Assembly (NCBI RefSeq): GCF_026625605.1
Contig: NZ_CP113054.1
Span: 2,852,001-2,916,000, forward strand
Reading direction: 5' to 3'
DNA: 64,000 bases
Source of the DNA: Luteolibacter sp. SL250
GTDB taxonomy: Bacteria > Verrucomicrobiota > Verrucomicrobiia > Verrucomicrobiales > Akkermansiaceae
In this document: positions 42,496 to 51,042 of the stretch, piece after piece
Position numbering within the stretch: the stretch's first letter is position 1
Layout of the letters: each line of letters begins with the position of its first letter
Notes under the pieces: generated by a model
The model's input: only the letters and a program-made list of their open reading frames with translations
Databases searched by the model: none
What the model was told of the DNA's origin: nothing
Made by a program: the position numbers and the translations under genes

Positions 42496-45342
42496 TCAGA
42501 TTTTTTTGAATTTATTCGATTTTAGAACAGTTTCTAAAGCCTTGAATTCCAGTTCACTCGGAGAGGGAAAATCTAAATCTTGGCTAATTTCTCGCTGTTC
42601 GTAGCACTTTCCCAGAGCGATATAGATGGTTTTAAGAACGTTGGCAGGAGCAACATCAAAATTTCTCCGCATCTCCGCGATCTCCTTTGATTTAGAATCA
42701 AGCTTCACAAAAGATGTGTGATCTAACGATATAGATCTAGCAGCCATAGTCGCCGCAATTGCACCACTCGCAAAAACCGCCCTATTATACGACTGATACA
42801 GCTCAATAAGATTAAACTGCAATCCAACAAGAGCGAAACCAATATCACGAATAGTTGGAAACCTAGCCCCAATATTATCACTCACAGATATCATATTTAG
42901 CAGTGCAGACATAGCCTGATTACCCATATAGACCTCAGTAAATGCCCATTCCGTGAAATACGCTCTGTTCGCATTTTTGAAGATACGCGCCGCCCGAAAC
43001 ACCTTTAGACTTTGCTCAGCTTGATTACCATCACGATATAACTGCGAAAGCTTAACCAAAAGGTAAGAATTATTAGGATCATTTTTAAGAGCCGCTTTCG
43101 CAAGCCTTATACCAAATGACGAATTTCCCTCTGATGCAAATTTACCTGATAAGTATCTCCAATCCGTTAAATGCGGAACAGAGGAACCATTTTCATTCGC
43201 CATGATTGCGGAACTCACCAAGTCACACAGGGCATTTTCTACATCATAATCGAATCTTTCTTCTCCAACAGCAATCGCAGCTTCCGCTATTGCCCTATGC
43301 CGAACTAGAATAAAGTCCCCTGTCGCCTCTGCGGCAGCTTCTTCTCCAAGCGGCTTAAGCACCTCCCTCCTAAGATGCGACTCATCCAACTCTAGAGCAG
43401 CGGCCAATACGGACCTAGATAAGTACTGAAGATTGAAAGCATGAGGGGCTGAAATGTAAATCAGAGCATCGAGAAGATTTGAGTTCGACTTACTACTACG
43501 AATAGGCACTCCCCTTAGACGCGTCATTAGGTTTGCCACATGATCCTTGAGAGCATCACCAACCCTAACCCTAAGCATAGCACCGAGAAATGCACCTCTT
43601 TCGTCGGCCGACTCTGACTCTTCCTGGGCAGCCTTTAAAAGACTCTCTACCGCCTCTTCTTGCTTCAATGTGGCAAGCTTACCGAGTCCTCTCTCACCTA
43701 GATTGGTCCATGCCTCTACTATGGATTTCGCGTCATTTTCACTTAAACCCGTAAGCCTACGCAGCGAAAAATTTGCAATTTTCGACCATTGAACGTCATT
43801 TCCATTTCTATTAATCCAGTCAGTATCTCTAGCCGTGATAAAGAATTGCACATTAGCGGTTTTTCCATATCTGGAAAGAAAAGCTTTAATAGTATTGATA
43901 AGCGAGTCCCCTTCATCACTCGCCACCACCCACACCTGGTCGCCGTTCACCAGTCTTTCCAGAATTTCGAAGGGAATATCCTTTTCAGGATCGTGCCTCC
44001 ATAATATTTTCACATTAGAATAACTCTGTGTTTCGACAAGAGTCTGCAGAAATGCCGTCGATTTACCCTCGCCACCAGCCCCGATCATTAAAAGCAACTG
44101 ACTACTTTGCGAGTTTATACCATTCCATAGCATACCCGTAAGTTCCTTAACAATTTCGCGCTTGGGAATTGCTTGAGATAAGGCATCGCTCCAGTTAGGG
44201 AGCCGACCCTCAAAGTATTCTAATAATTCATTCTCGGAAAGATCTCGTTTTCTTCGCTTCAAAAATTCTTCATCAATCAATTCCCATCCGTCAGGCACCC
44301 ACTCGGGGCGCGCAGGACCAAATGATTTGCTCTTCTTTGCTTCATAGACAGTGGGTATTGCGAATATCCCCGGAGTTTCCGTCTGATAGTCTTCCGGTAT
44401 ATGGTCCGTATCCACACTCCAACTGTTTAAGTTGTTACTCCATTTTCTAGGCTGAAGATAGATGTTGTCATCTTGAAAATTATACCCTCCCCACACAATT
44501 CTAGTTAACCATTTTTCGGAATCTCGCGTGTCATAAGCGCAGCCTGCCTGAATTGATACAAACGATTGATTCCCCAGGATCTGTATACCCTGTTTCGTTT
44601 TATGGAGATGACCATGAAGATATATTACCCCTTTTTGGCTGAATAACGCAGAGAGTCGCTCTCCTACACTTGGCGTGAGCCACGATATTGGGTGATGCCC
44701 CATTACGATGACCTTTTTACATTTTCGCAACTTATCCAGCCCAGCCTCAACCATCAGCAATCCGGGCGTTAGCTGCATATAGTCGTCACTTTCATCACAT
44801 AGCCAAGAAGTATTGATCCCAAGTATCCCTATCAATATCCCATTTACATCAACTTCTTTCGTATATATACCCTCCATCGAGGAGACCCACACCTCCTTTT
44901 CAAGTAGAGCCCATGGATAGGATTCGTAATTAGAAAACCTGGCGAGCAGGGGACTCCTCAGATCAAGCCCTTGTTCATTATTGTCCAGAAATTCAGGATA
45001 TACAGCTAAAACACCTTTACGCTGAACTGCTTTTGCTTTCGAACGATCTATGTCGTGATTACCGGGAACCAAAAATATCTTACCGATAATATCTCCTCCC
45101 AGCACGCCAATTAGTGGATCCAAAAAGCATTTTTCATACAATTCATACTCGGCGGTCAGCCCCTTATTTGCGATATCACCACTAACAAATACGAAGTTGG
45201 GATATCCTGATGATTTGCACTGCCGGTCCGCATCCTCAATTATTTTATTATAAATTCGTATTTGATCTACTTTGTCTTTACCGGTATGGAAATCAGAAAT
45301 GTGCAACCAAGTTATATCACTACATATGGACAAACTTTTCAT
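42496..45342 (-). CDS. Calcineurin-like phosphoesterase fused to a STAND-like NTPase
   Basis: A 948-residue, two-module protein. Residues 10-290 hold all metallophosphoesterase motifs: Asp17-x-His19 (SDFHTG), Gly55-Asp56, GNHD at 94-97, GHH at 215-217 and HGHLH at 243-247. After a linker comes a P-loop NTPase with Walker A GAGGEGKST (421-429), a Walker B-like VWVVASDEGD (470-479) and a sensor-like FFITARDTD (500-508), the pattern of STAND ATPases. The C-terminal 350 residues are helical with TPR-like repeats. No signal peptide is seen. The gene is much AT-richer than its neighbours, suggesting horizontal transfer. The effector-NTPase-sensor order suggests a conflict or anti-phage protein; this is inference. 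Confidence 0.85.
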   Translation of the reverse strand: MKSLSICSDITWLHISDFHTGKDKVDQIRIYNKIIEDADRQCKSSGYPNFVFVSGDIANKGLTAEYELYEKCFLDPLIGVLGGDIIGKIFLVPGNHDIDRSKAKAVQRKGVLAVYPEFLDNNEQGLDLRSPLLARFSNYESYPWALLEKEVWVSSMEGIYTKEVDVNGILIGILGINTSWLCDESDDYMQLTPGLLMVEAGLDKLRKCKKVIVMGHHPISWLTPSVGERLSALFSQKGVIYLHGHLHKTKQGIQILGNQSFVSIQAGCAYDTRDSEKWLTRIVWGGYNFQDDNIYLQPRKWSNNLNSWSVDTDHIPEDYQTETPGIFAIPTVYEAKKSKSFGPARPEWVPDGWELIDEEFLKRRKRDLSENELLEYFEGRLPNWSDALSQAIPKREIVKELTGMLWNGINSQSSQLLLMIGAGGEGKSTAFLQTLVETQSYSNVKILWRHDPEKDIPFEILERLVNGDQVWVVASDEGDSLINTIKAFLSRYGKTANVQFFITARDTDWINRNGNDVQWSKIANFSLRRLTGLSENDAKSIVEAWTNLGERGLGKLATLKQEEAVESLLKAAQEESESADERGAFLGAMLRVRVGDALKDHVANLMTRLRGVPIRSSKSNSNLLDALIYISAPHAFNLQYLSRSVLAAALELDESHLRREVLKPLGEEAAAEATGDFILVRHRAIAEAAIAVGEERFDYDVENALCDLVSSAIMANENGSSVPHLTDWRYLSGKFASEGNSSFGIRLAKAALKNDPNNSYLLVKLSQLYRDGNQAEQSLKVFRAARIFKNANRAYFTEWAFTEVYMGNQAMSALLNMISVSDNIGARFPTIRDIGFALVGLQFNLIELYQSYNRAVFASGAIAATMAARSISLDHTSFVKLDSKSKEIAEMRRNFDVAPANVLKTIYIALGKCYEQREISQDLDFPSPSELEFKALETVLKSNKFKKI

Positions 45343-45572
45343 TTTCTTGCTAATACGAATTTAGTTTTTGACTGGAGACCCATGGAAAGAGTCTGGGTAT
45401 CGCGGGATGCATCGATGGTCTTGTGGATCTTTCTCAAATTCCGTCAAGCTCTTAGCCTTCGAAGATTATGTTGATGTGATTGGGTGGCGTATGAGTTCGG
45501 ACATGGGCACCTCTATTCCTTATCGATGACGGCACCAAGGCTCAGAATCCGGCTTAATGCCTATGCGGTTCT

Positions 45573-48011
45573 TCAGCCGTACGCCGCCACCCACAGCAAC
45601 GCCACCAGCTCCACCTTCACGTCGGTTTTGGCGGGTTTGAGGGTTTCGGTTTCGAGGTTGAGGTTGGCGGGATCGTATTGGGAAGCGATTTCGTTGGCTT
45701 GGGCTTCGAGGTCTTTCTGGAGGTCGGCGATCTGGGATTCGACGCCTTCGACCTTGGCTTCGGCGGCGTTGACGTCCTGCATTTGTTTCCAGGCGGAGGT
45801 TCCCTTGCTGATGGCGGAGGAGCCGCGGGTGATGGAGCCGAGGCCGGATTTCTTGCCGAGGAGGGCACCTAACACGCCGCCGAGGACGGAGACGCCGGCC
45901 TGCATCTTGGCGGCGCTGGATTCGTTTTTTTGTTTCTCCAACTGGCCTTGGGCGGTGCGGAGCTGACCCTCGAGGGTGGCGATCTTTTTCGTGGCGGCGT
46001 CCCGCAGTTTTTTGACAGCGGCGTCCCGCGCCTCGCGGGCTTGGAGCTGGAGGCGGGCGCGGAAGTCGCCCTCGGTCTCGGCGATGTTAGAAAACGCCTT
46101 GAGCGCGGGGCAGGAGAAGATCTCGGCGCGCTGGGTGCGGTAGAGTTCCTCGGCGAAGGTTTTCTCCACCTGCTTGTAGTTGGCCGCATTCATCGCGTAG
46201 CCGGGGAGTTCGCTGAAGCCCGCGCCATCGGCAGGTTGCGAGTTTTCAGTGTTCAGTTTCAAAGGGGGAGGAAGATTGGCGGCGAGGTCGATCTTGTCCG
46301 GGAGGATGGGATTGACGAAACGGACGGTGCGGCTGCCCTCGACGCCCATCCTGGTGGAGGAGAAATGGACGGTGGCGGTGCGCAGGAGGTGGGGCGCATA
46401 GGTGGTCTCCTCCGCAGGGCCGGTGAGCGGGGCGAAGATCTCCTTCACCCCGGCACCGACGATGGGCCGGGCTCCGCCGGTCTTCTCCGGAGCGGAGGGA
46501 GTGAGGCCGGGCATGCCTGGCATCCCGCCATCGTCCGGAGCGGCGGAGGATTTCCCGGAGGGGCCGCCGATGCCGGCGAACTCCCCGCGCTTCGGGTCCA
46601 TGAGGGACTTGATCTGGGCGCGGGCGAGCGGGCCGGTGAGGTAGGACATGACCCAGCGGACGTGGAACAGCGTCGGCGCATCGTCATGGACGTTGTTCAT
46701 GAGGAAGACGCGGTTGCCGAGGCCGGAGATGAGGGTCTCCATCTGCTTGCGGTCGAACTTGGCGTTCTGGGAGCCGGCGGCGCCTTCCAGGCCATCCAGC
46801 ACGCGGAGCTTGTCCCGCTCCGTCTGGAGGCGGCCGAGGAACCAGGTGCCGATGTTCGAAAGCGCCTTGTAGTCGAGATCGACGGGGTTCTGGGTGGCAA
46901 GGAGGCAGCCGAGGCCGAAGGCGCGGGCCTGCTTCAGCAGGGTCATCATCGGGCGCTTCGACGGTGGATTGGCGGAGGGCGGCAGGTAGCCGAAGATCTC
47001 ATCCATGTAGAGCAGTGCCCGCAGGGAGGTGGTGCCGGTCTGGGTGCGCATCCAGCCGAGCGTCTGGTTCAGCAGCAGGGAGACGAAGAACATGCGCTCC
47101 ACATCACCGAGATGGGCGATGGAAAAGATGGAGATGCGCGGTTTCCCGGCGCGGGTCTTCAGCATGTCGGAGATGTCCAGCGGGACGCCCTCCAGCCATG
47201 TGGCGAAGCCCGGCGAGGCGAGGAGCGTATTGAACTTCAGCGCGAGGTCCTGGCGCTTTTTCTCCGGGAAGAAGGAGGCGAGGTCGATGACGCCGATCTT
47301 GTCAAAGGCGGGCTTCTGGATGGAACCGATGAGCTTTTCCAGGGTGATCCCCTGACCTTTATGCCAGGCATTCTGGAAGATGGCGGCCAGCAGCACGGCC
47401 TCCGGACTCTGGGCGGTGTCCGCATTCACGCCGACAAGCGAAAGGAGCGAGGAGACGGTGCTTTCCACGCGCTCGCTGAACAGCTCCCCGTCCTCCAGGA
47501 TCTCGTCCGGCGGGACATCCAGCGAGCTGAGGATGGACACGGGGATGCCCGCCTTGCTGCCGGGGGTGAAGATGTTGATGTCCACCTTTTCCTGGAACTG
47601 GCGGATGCGGTCCGGCTCCTGCCCCCAGTCGGCGAGGCCCTTTTTCCAGCCCTCCGCGGTCTTCGCGGCGAAGTCATCCGGCGAGAGGCCTTTCTTCGCC
47701 GCATCGTCCTCATTGATCCACGGGCGGAAGCTGGCGGCGTCCAGCTCCGGAAAGGTGAGCAGGAGATTGGAGATGTCCCCCTTCGGGTCGATGATGATGG
47801 CGGGGATGTTGTCCATGGCGGCCTCCTCCAGCAGGGCCAGGCAGAGGCCGGTCTTTCCGGAACCGGTCATGCCGAGGACGACGCCGTGGGTCACGAGGTC
47901 CTTGGAATCGTAGAGGACGAGGTCATCGGTGACGGCCTTGGTGGTGGGGTCGTATTCTTTTCCGAGGTAGAACTGGCCAAGTTTCTCGTAGTCGGCGGGG
48001 GTGATGCTCAT
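45573..48011 (-). CDS. HerA-like P-loop ATPase with coiled-coil tail
   Basis: An 812-residue protein of the HerA/VirB4-like class. Walker A is GMTGSGKTG at 47-55, followed by IIIDPKGDISNLL. Walker B is LLYMDEIFGYLPP near residue 340, and an ATQNPVDLDYKALSN segment follows. A Gly/Pro-rich linker comes next, and the last 250 residues include a long Lys/Glu/Ala coiled coil. HerA-type ATPases translocate DNA or act in secretion and defence. ATG 48011 opens with MSITPADYEKLGQFYLG; the frame extends upstream only through repeat-like sequence. It is upstream of the AT-rich phosphoesterase gene in the same orientation, 230 bases apart. Confidence 0.83.
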   Translation of the reverse strand: MSITPADYEKLGQFYLGKEYDPTTKAVTDDLVLYDSKDLVTHGVVLGMTGSGKTGLCLALLEEAAMDNIPAIIIDPKGDISNLLLTFPELDAASFRPWINEDDAAKKGLSPDDFAAKTAEGWKKGLADWGQEPDRIRQFQEKVDINIFTPGSKAGIPVSILSSLDVPPDEILEDGELFSERVESTVSSLLSLVGVNADTAQSPEAVLLAAIFQNAWHKGQGITLEKLIGSIQKPAFDKIGVIDLASFFPEKKRQDLALKFNTLLASPGFATWLEGVPLDISDMLKTRAGKPRISIFSIAHLGDVERMFFVSLLLNQTLGWMRTQTGTTSLRALLYMDEIFGYLPPSANPPSKRPMMTLLKQARAFGLGCLLATQNPVDLDYKALSNIGTWFLGRLQTERDKLRVLDGLEGAAGSQNAKFDRKQMETLISGLGNRVFLMNNVHDDAPTLFHVRWVMSYLTGPLARAQIKSLMDPKRGEFAGIGGPSGKSSAAPDDGGMPGMPGLTPSAPEKTGGARPIVGAGVKEIFAPLTGPAEETTYAPHLLRTATVHFSSTRMGVEGSRTVRFVNPILPDKIDLAANLPPPLKLNTENSQPADGAGFSELPGYAMNAANYKQVEKTFAEELYRTQRAEIFSCPALKAFSNIAETEGDFRARLQLQAREARDAAVKKLRDAATKKIATLEGQLRTAQGQLEKQKNESSAAKMQAGVSVLGGVLGALLGKKSGLGSITRGSSAISKGTSAWKQMQDVNAAEAKVEGVESQIADLQKDLEAQANEIASQYDPANLNLETETLKPAKTDVKVELVALLWVAAYG
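46241..46274. repeat. Dispersed short repeat, copy inside the HerA-like gene
   Basis: A 34-base stretch nearly matches one at 48028-48063. Both have agttt, then the identical core cagtgttcagttt, then a purine-rich tail ending gaag. Here it lies inside the HerA-like reading frame, where on the minus strand it encodes PPPLKLNTENSQ in a linker region. Confidence 0.55.
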
Positions 48012-48027
48012 GGGAAGAAAGTTTGTT

Positions 48028-48063
48028 AGTTTGCAGTGTTCAGTTTTCAGGGGCGGAGGGAAG
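48028..48063. repeat. Dispersed short repeat, copy upstream of the HerA-like gene
   Basis: This is the second copy of the sequence described at 46241-46274, lying 17 bases upstream of the HerA-like start codon. Read on the minus strand it would encode PPPLKTEHCKLTN, parallel to the copy within the gene. Confidence 0.55.
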
Positions 48064-48078
48064 GGAGAAAGTGGTCCG

Positions 48079-48108
48079 GTTGATGGTGGATAGTTGATGG
48101 TTGATAGG
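48079..48108. repeat. Short tgatggt/tgatag direct-repeat tract
   Basis: About 30 bases built from repeated gttgatggt and gatagttgat units (ggttgatggtgga then tagttgatggttgatag). It is simple-sequence-like and lies in the divergent gap between the HerA-like and MoxR genes. It is not part of a gene. Confidence 0.55.
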
Positions 48109-48229
48109 AACAGGAGGACTCGGCAGGGGGCGTTCCTGACGGGGTGGTGAGACAATGGAATTTCATGAAATTTTCATGCCTTCTTCGTTTCCTCCGGCGG
48201 ATCTTTTGTTAGGTTCCGCGTTGAAGATC

Positions 48230-49237
48230 ATGGAAAACGCCACCGAAACCGAAGTCGCCGAAGCCGCAAAGCACCTCCGCTCGCTGACGGCGGGGCTGAA
48301 CCAAGTGCTGTTCGGGCAGGAGGAACTGATCGACCTGGTGCTGACGGGCGTGCTGGCGCGGGGCCACATCCTGCTGGAGGGCCTGCCGGGCCTCGGCAAG
48401 ACGGAGCTGGTGAAGGGCCTGTCGAAATTGCTGAAACTGGACACGAAGCGCGTGCAGTTCACGCCGGACCTGCTGCCCGGTGACATCACCGGAAACCCGG
48501 TGCTGCAGGAGGTGGACGGGCGCAGGGAGTTCGTCTTCCAGCCGGGGCCGCTTTTCACGAACATCGTGCTGGCGGATGAAATCAACCGTGCCTCGCCGAA
48601 GACGCAGTCCGCGCTGCTGGAGGCGATGCAGGAGCGCCGGGTGACGGTGCTGGGCAAGACGCATGAGCTGCCGAAGCCGTTCTTCGTGCTGGCAACGCAG
48701 AACCCCATCGAGCTGGAGGGCACCTACCCGCTGCCGGAGGCACAGCTCGACCGCTTCCTTTTCAAGCTGGAGGTCACCCGGAACAACGTGGCCACGCTGG
48801 AGCGGATCGTTTCCCACCGCGAACTGGGCACGGAGCCGGTGGTGGAGCCGGTCATGAGCGCGGAGACGCTCGGCGGGCTGCTGGAGCTGGTCCGCCGCAT
48901 CTACCTGCCGCCAGTGGTGGCCAACTACATCGCCCGCCTGGTGGATGGCACGCACCCCGGCCAGTCGGAGGCGGCGAAGGGCATCCGCTACGGCGCCAGC
49001 CCCCGTGCGGCGCTGGCCCTGGCGTCCGCGGCGAAGGCACGCGCGCTCATCAACGAGCGGACGAACGCCAGCTTTGAGGACGTGAAACTCATCGCCCCGG
49101 CGGTGCTTCGCCACCGGATCGTCCTGGACTACAACGCCCGGGTGGATGGCAAAACGACGAATGACCTGGTCCGCGCGCTGATCGAAGAGGTGCCGGTGCA
49201 GGACACCGCGACGCCGAAAACCCTCAAGTCCGCCTAA
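48230..49237 (+). CDS. MoxR-family AAA+ ATPase
   Basis: A 335-residue ATPase with Walker A GLPGLGKTE near residue 53 and Walker B LADEINRASPKTQ near 112. It also has the MoxR marks PGDITGNPVLQ, ATQNPIELEGTYPLPEAQLDRF and YGASPRAALAL. MoxR proteins act as chaperones for assembling complexes with von Willebrand proteins. ATG 48230 (MENATETEVAE) is preferred to ATG 48155, whose extra residues look non-conserved. It leads a same-strand gene cluster that includes DUF58 and two von Willebrand proteins. Confidence 0.92.
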   Translation: MENATETEVAEAAKHLRSLTAGLNQVLFGQEELIDLVLTGVLARGHILLEGLPGLGKTELVKGLSKLLKLDTKRVQFTPDLLPGDITGNPVLQEVDGRREFVFQPGPLFTNIVLADEINRASPKTQSALLEAMQERRVTVLGKTHELPKPFFVLATQNPIELEGTYPLPEAQLDRFLFKLEVTRNNVATLERIVSHRELGTEPVVEPVMSAETLGGLLELVRRIYLPPVVANYIARLVDGTHPGQSEAAKGIRYGASPRAALALASAAKARALINERTNASFEDVKLIAPAVLRHRIVLDYNARVDGKTTNDLVRALIEEVPVQDTATPKTLKSA

Positions 49238-49297
49238 CGGAATCCCCCGGTCCGGCGTTTCCACCTGCGGTGGCATGCCACCCCATCTCCCATACCC

Positions 49298-51019
49298 ATG
49301 CGTTTCCTCGCCCCTCTCCTGATCCTCCTCACCGCAATTTCCTCCGCCCAGGAGCAGATGATGCGGAAGGTGTATGAAACCAAGACGGACACCCACGTGG
49401 AGGTGACGTCGCTTTTCAGCAAGCCCTCCGCGGAAGGCTACTTCCCAGTGAGGGTGAAGGTGGCGAACAACCAGAAGCAGGGCCACCTCATCCGGCTGAA
49501 GTTCATCGCCACCGGTAGCTATGACGGCGGAACGCGGGCTGTGTCGGAGTTCACCATCGGCGGCCCAGCGGGAAAGGTGACCACCCGTGACATCCTGGTG
49601 CCACTGAATCCCGTGGCGGACACCTACCAGTCCAGTGTCTATCTGAAGGTGGAGATGTCCGGCACCATGGGCACCCAGACTCACTCCGTCTCCGCGGACT
49701 ATGGCAACGAGCAGCCGTCCGTACTGTTGAGCGAGCCGCTCTACAGCGTGAACGCATCCCGTCTGGACAGTGAGGCGGCCTCCGTCATGAGCAGCTTCGG
49801 CGGTGGCAGCTTCACCTCCAGATTCGATGCCAACCAACTGCCTGACAACTGGCTCGCCTTCTCCGGATTCGATAATGTCATCATGTTGGATTCCGACTGG
49901 ACTTCTATGCCAGCCGGTTCCCGCAACGCGCTGCTTTCCTGGCTGCGGCTGGGCGGGCACCTGGTGATCTACAGCAGCAACTCCCCCAGCATGACCTCGC
50001 TGGGGATCCCCGGGGACACCAGCTTTGGCACCGTTTCCATCCAGAGCATCCCAGGAAGCCTCAATCTCAATGCAACCGACCTGCTGGCCCACCTGACGAC
50101 GGGGAACTCCCTGAAGACCCACCGCTACTCCATGGCGGAGGATTTCGGCAGCGGCTGGTCGCTTTTCCACAGCTTTCCGCAGAAGGAGTTCCGCTACTTC
50201 CTGTTCGTCATCGTGCTGCTCATCTTCGGCGTGCTGGTGGGGCCCATCAACCTCTTCGTCTTCGCGAAGTCCGGGCGCAGGCATCTGCTGTTCATCACCA
50301 CGCCCATCATTTCCCTTTGCGCCAGCGTCATCCTCATCGCGCTGATCCTGTTCCAGGACGGCTTCGGCGGAGATGGGCAGCGCCTCGCGCTGATGGAGGT
50401 GCCCGCGGGCAACGGGGAGAACGCTGCCTTCATCCTCCAGGAACAGGTTTCCCGGACGGGGGTGCTTACGCGCGCGAATTTCGGGATCGAGGTGCCCTCT
50501 CTGTTTTCCCCGGTGCCGATGGAGGAGAATCGCTGGACGCGCTTCAACGACAACGAGACGGACGGCAACTACAGCCTGCAGCCTGATGGCGCCGCGCTGG
50601 GGGCATCGGGCGATTGGTTCCAGAGCCGCTCGATGCAGGGCCAGATGATCACCTCGGTGGTTCCCACCCGTGGGCGGATCGAACGGGCGGCAGGCTCCAG
50701 CGAGCTGCTTTCCACCTTCGGCTTCCCCATTGAGAAGCTCTTCTACCGCGACGCCCAGGGCCAATGGTTCCGCGCGGAATCGGTCGAAACCGGGAAGCCG
50801 TTCGCCCTGACCAGCGTGGATGAATCCCTCATCCGCCCGGAGATCGACTCGCTGCAGAGTGAGTTCTCACGGCGCAATTCCATGCTGTTCGAGCGGGCGC
50901 GGGAGAGGAAGGACCACTTCATCGCCGTGACCGCCGCCGCCCCGGCGATCGAGACCCACCCGGGCATCCGCTGGCAGGAAACGCGCACCATCATCACCGG
51001 CGGCATCGCCACTCCGTAA
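49298..51019 (+). CDS. Hypothetical exported membrane protein of the MoxR cluster
   Basis: A 573-residue protein with a signal peptide (MRFLAPLLILLTAISS) and a beta-rich domain. A GATase-like strand-helix unit follows near 190-230 (FDNVIMLDSDW, then SWLRLGGHLVIYSS). Two membrane helices lie around 305-355 (YFLFVIVLLIFGVLVGP; IISLCASVILIALILF), and then a C-terminal beta-rich domain. It resembles membrane proteins found between ABC and MoxR genes in Verrucomicrobiota and Planctomycetota, with no known activity. It lies between the moxR and ABC ATPase genes, so it may be part of the same envelope complex. Confidence 0.75.
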   Translation: MRFLAPLLILLTAISSAQEQMMRKVYETKTDTHVEVTSLFSKPSAEGYFPVRVKVANNQKQGHLIRLKFIATGSYDGGTRAVSEFTIGGPAGKVTTRDILVPLNPVADTYQSSVYLKVEMSGTMGTQTHSVSADYGNEQPSVLLSEPLYSVNASRLDSEAASVMSSFGGGSFTSRFDANQLPDNWLAFSGFDNVIMLDSDWTSMPAGSRNALLSWLRLGGHLVIYSSNSPSMTSLGIPGDTSFGTVSIQSIPGSLNLNATDLLAHLTTGNSLKTHRYSMAEDFGSGWSLFHSFPQKEFRYFLFVIVLLIFGVLVGPINLFVFAKSGRRHLLFITTPIISLCASVILIALILFQDGFGGDGQRLALMEVPAGNGENAAFILQEQVSRTGVLTRANFGIEVPSLFSPVPMEENRWTRFNDNETDGNYSLQPDGAALGASGDWFQSRSMQGQMITSVVPTRGRIERAAGSSELLSTFGFPIEKLFYRDAQGQWFRAESVETGKPFALTSVDESLIRPEIDSLQSEFSRRNSMLFERARERKDHFIAVTAAAPAIETHPGIRWQETRTIITGGIATP

Positions 51020-51042
51020 CACCCTTTTTCCACCCGACTTCC

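Noticed and set aside
45343..45572. A small gene in the gap between the phosphoesterase-STAND and HerA-like genes
   Set aside because: The only open frames there are short and continue into HerA antisense. The gap is probably the upstream region of the AT-rich gene.
45930..48029. A 699-codon plus-strand frame opposite the HerA-like gene
   Set aside because: No domain or signal; the minus frame has Walker A and B motifs. It is a composition artefact.
48209..50764. An 851-codon minus-strand frame over moxR and the next gene
   Set aside because: His/Gln/Arg-rich with no motif, spanning two well-supported plus-strand genes.
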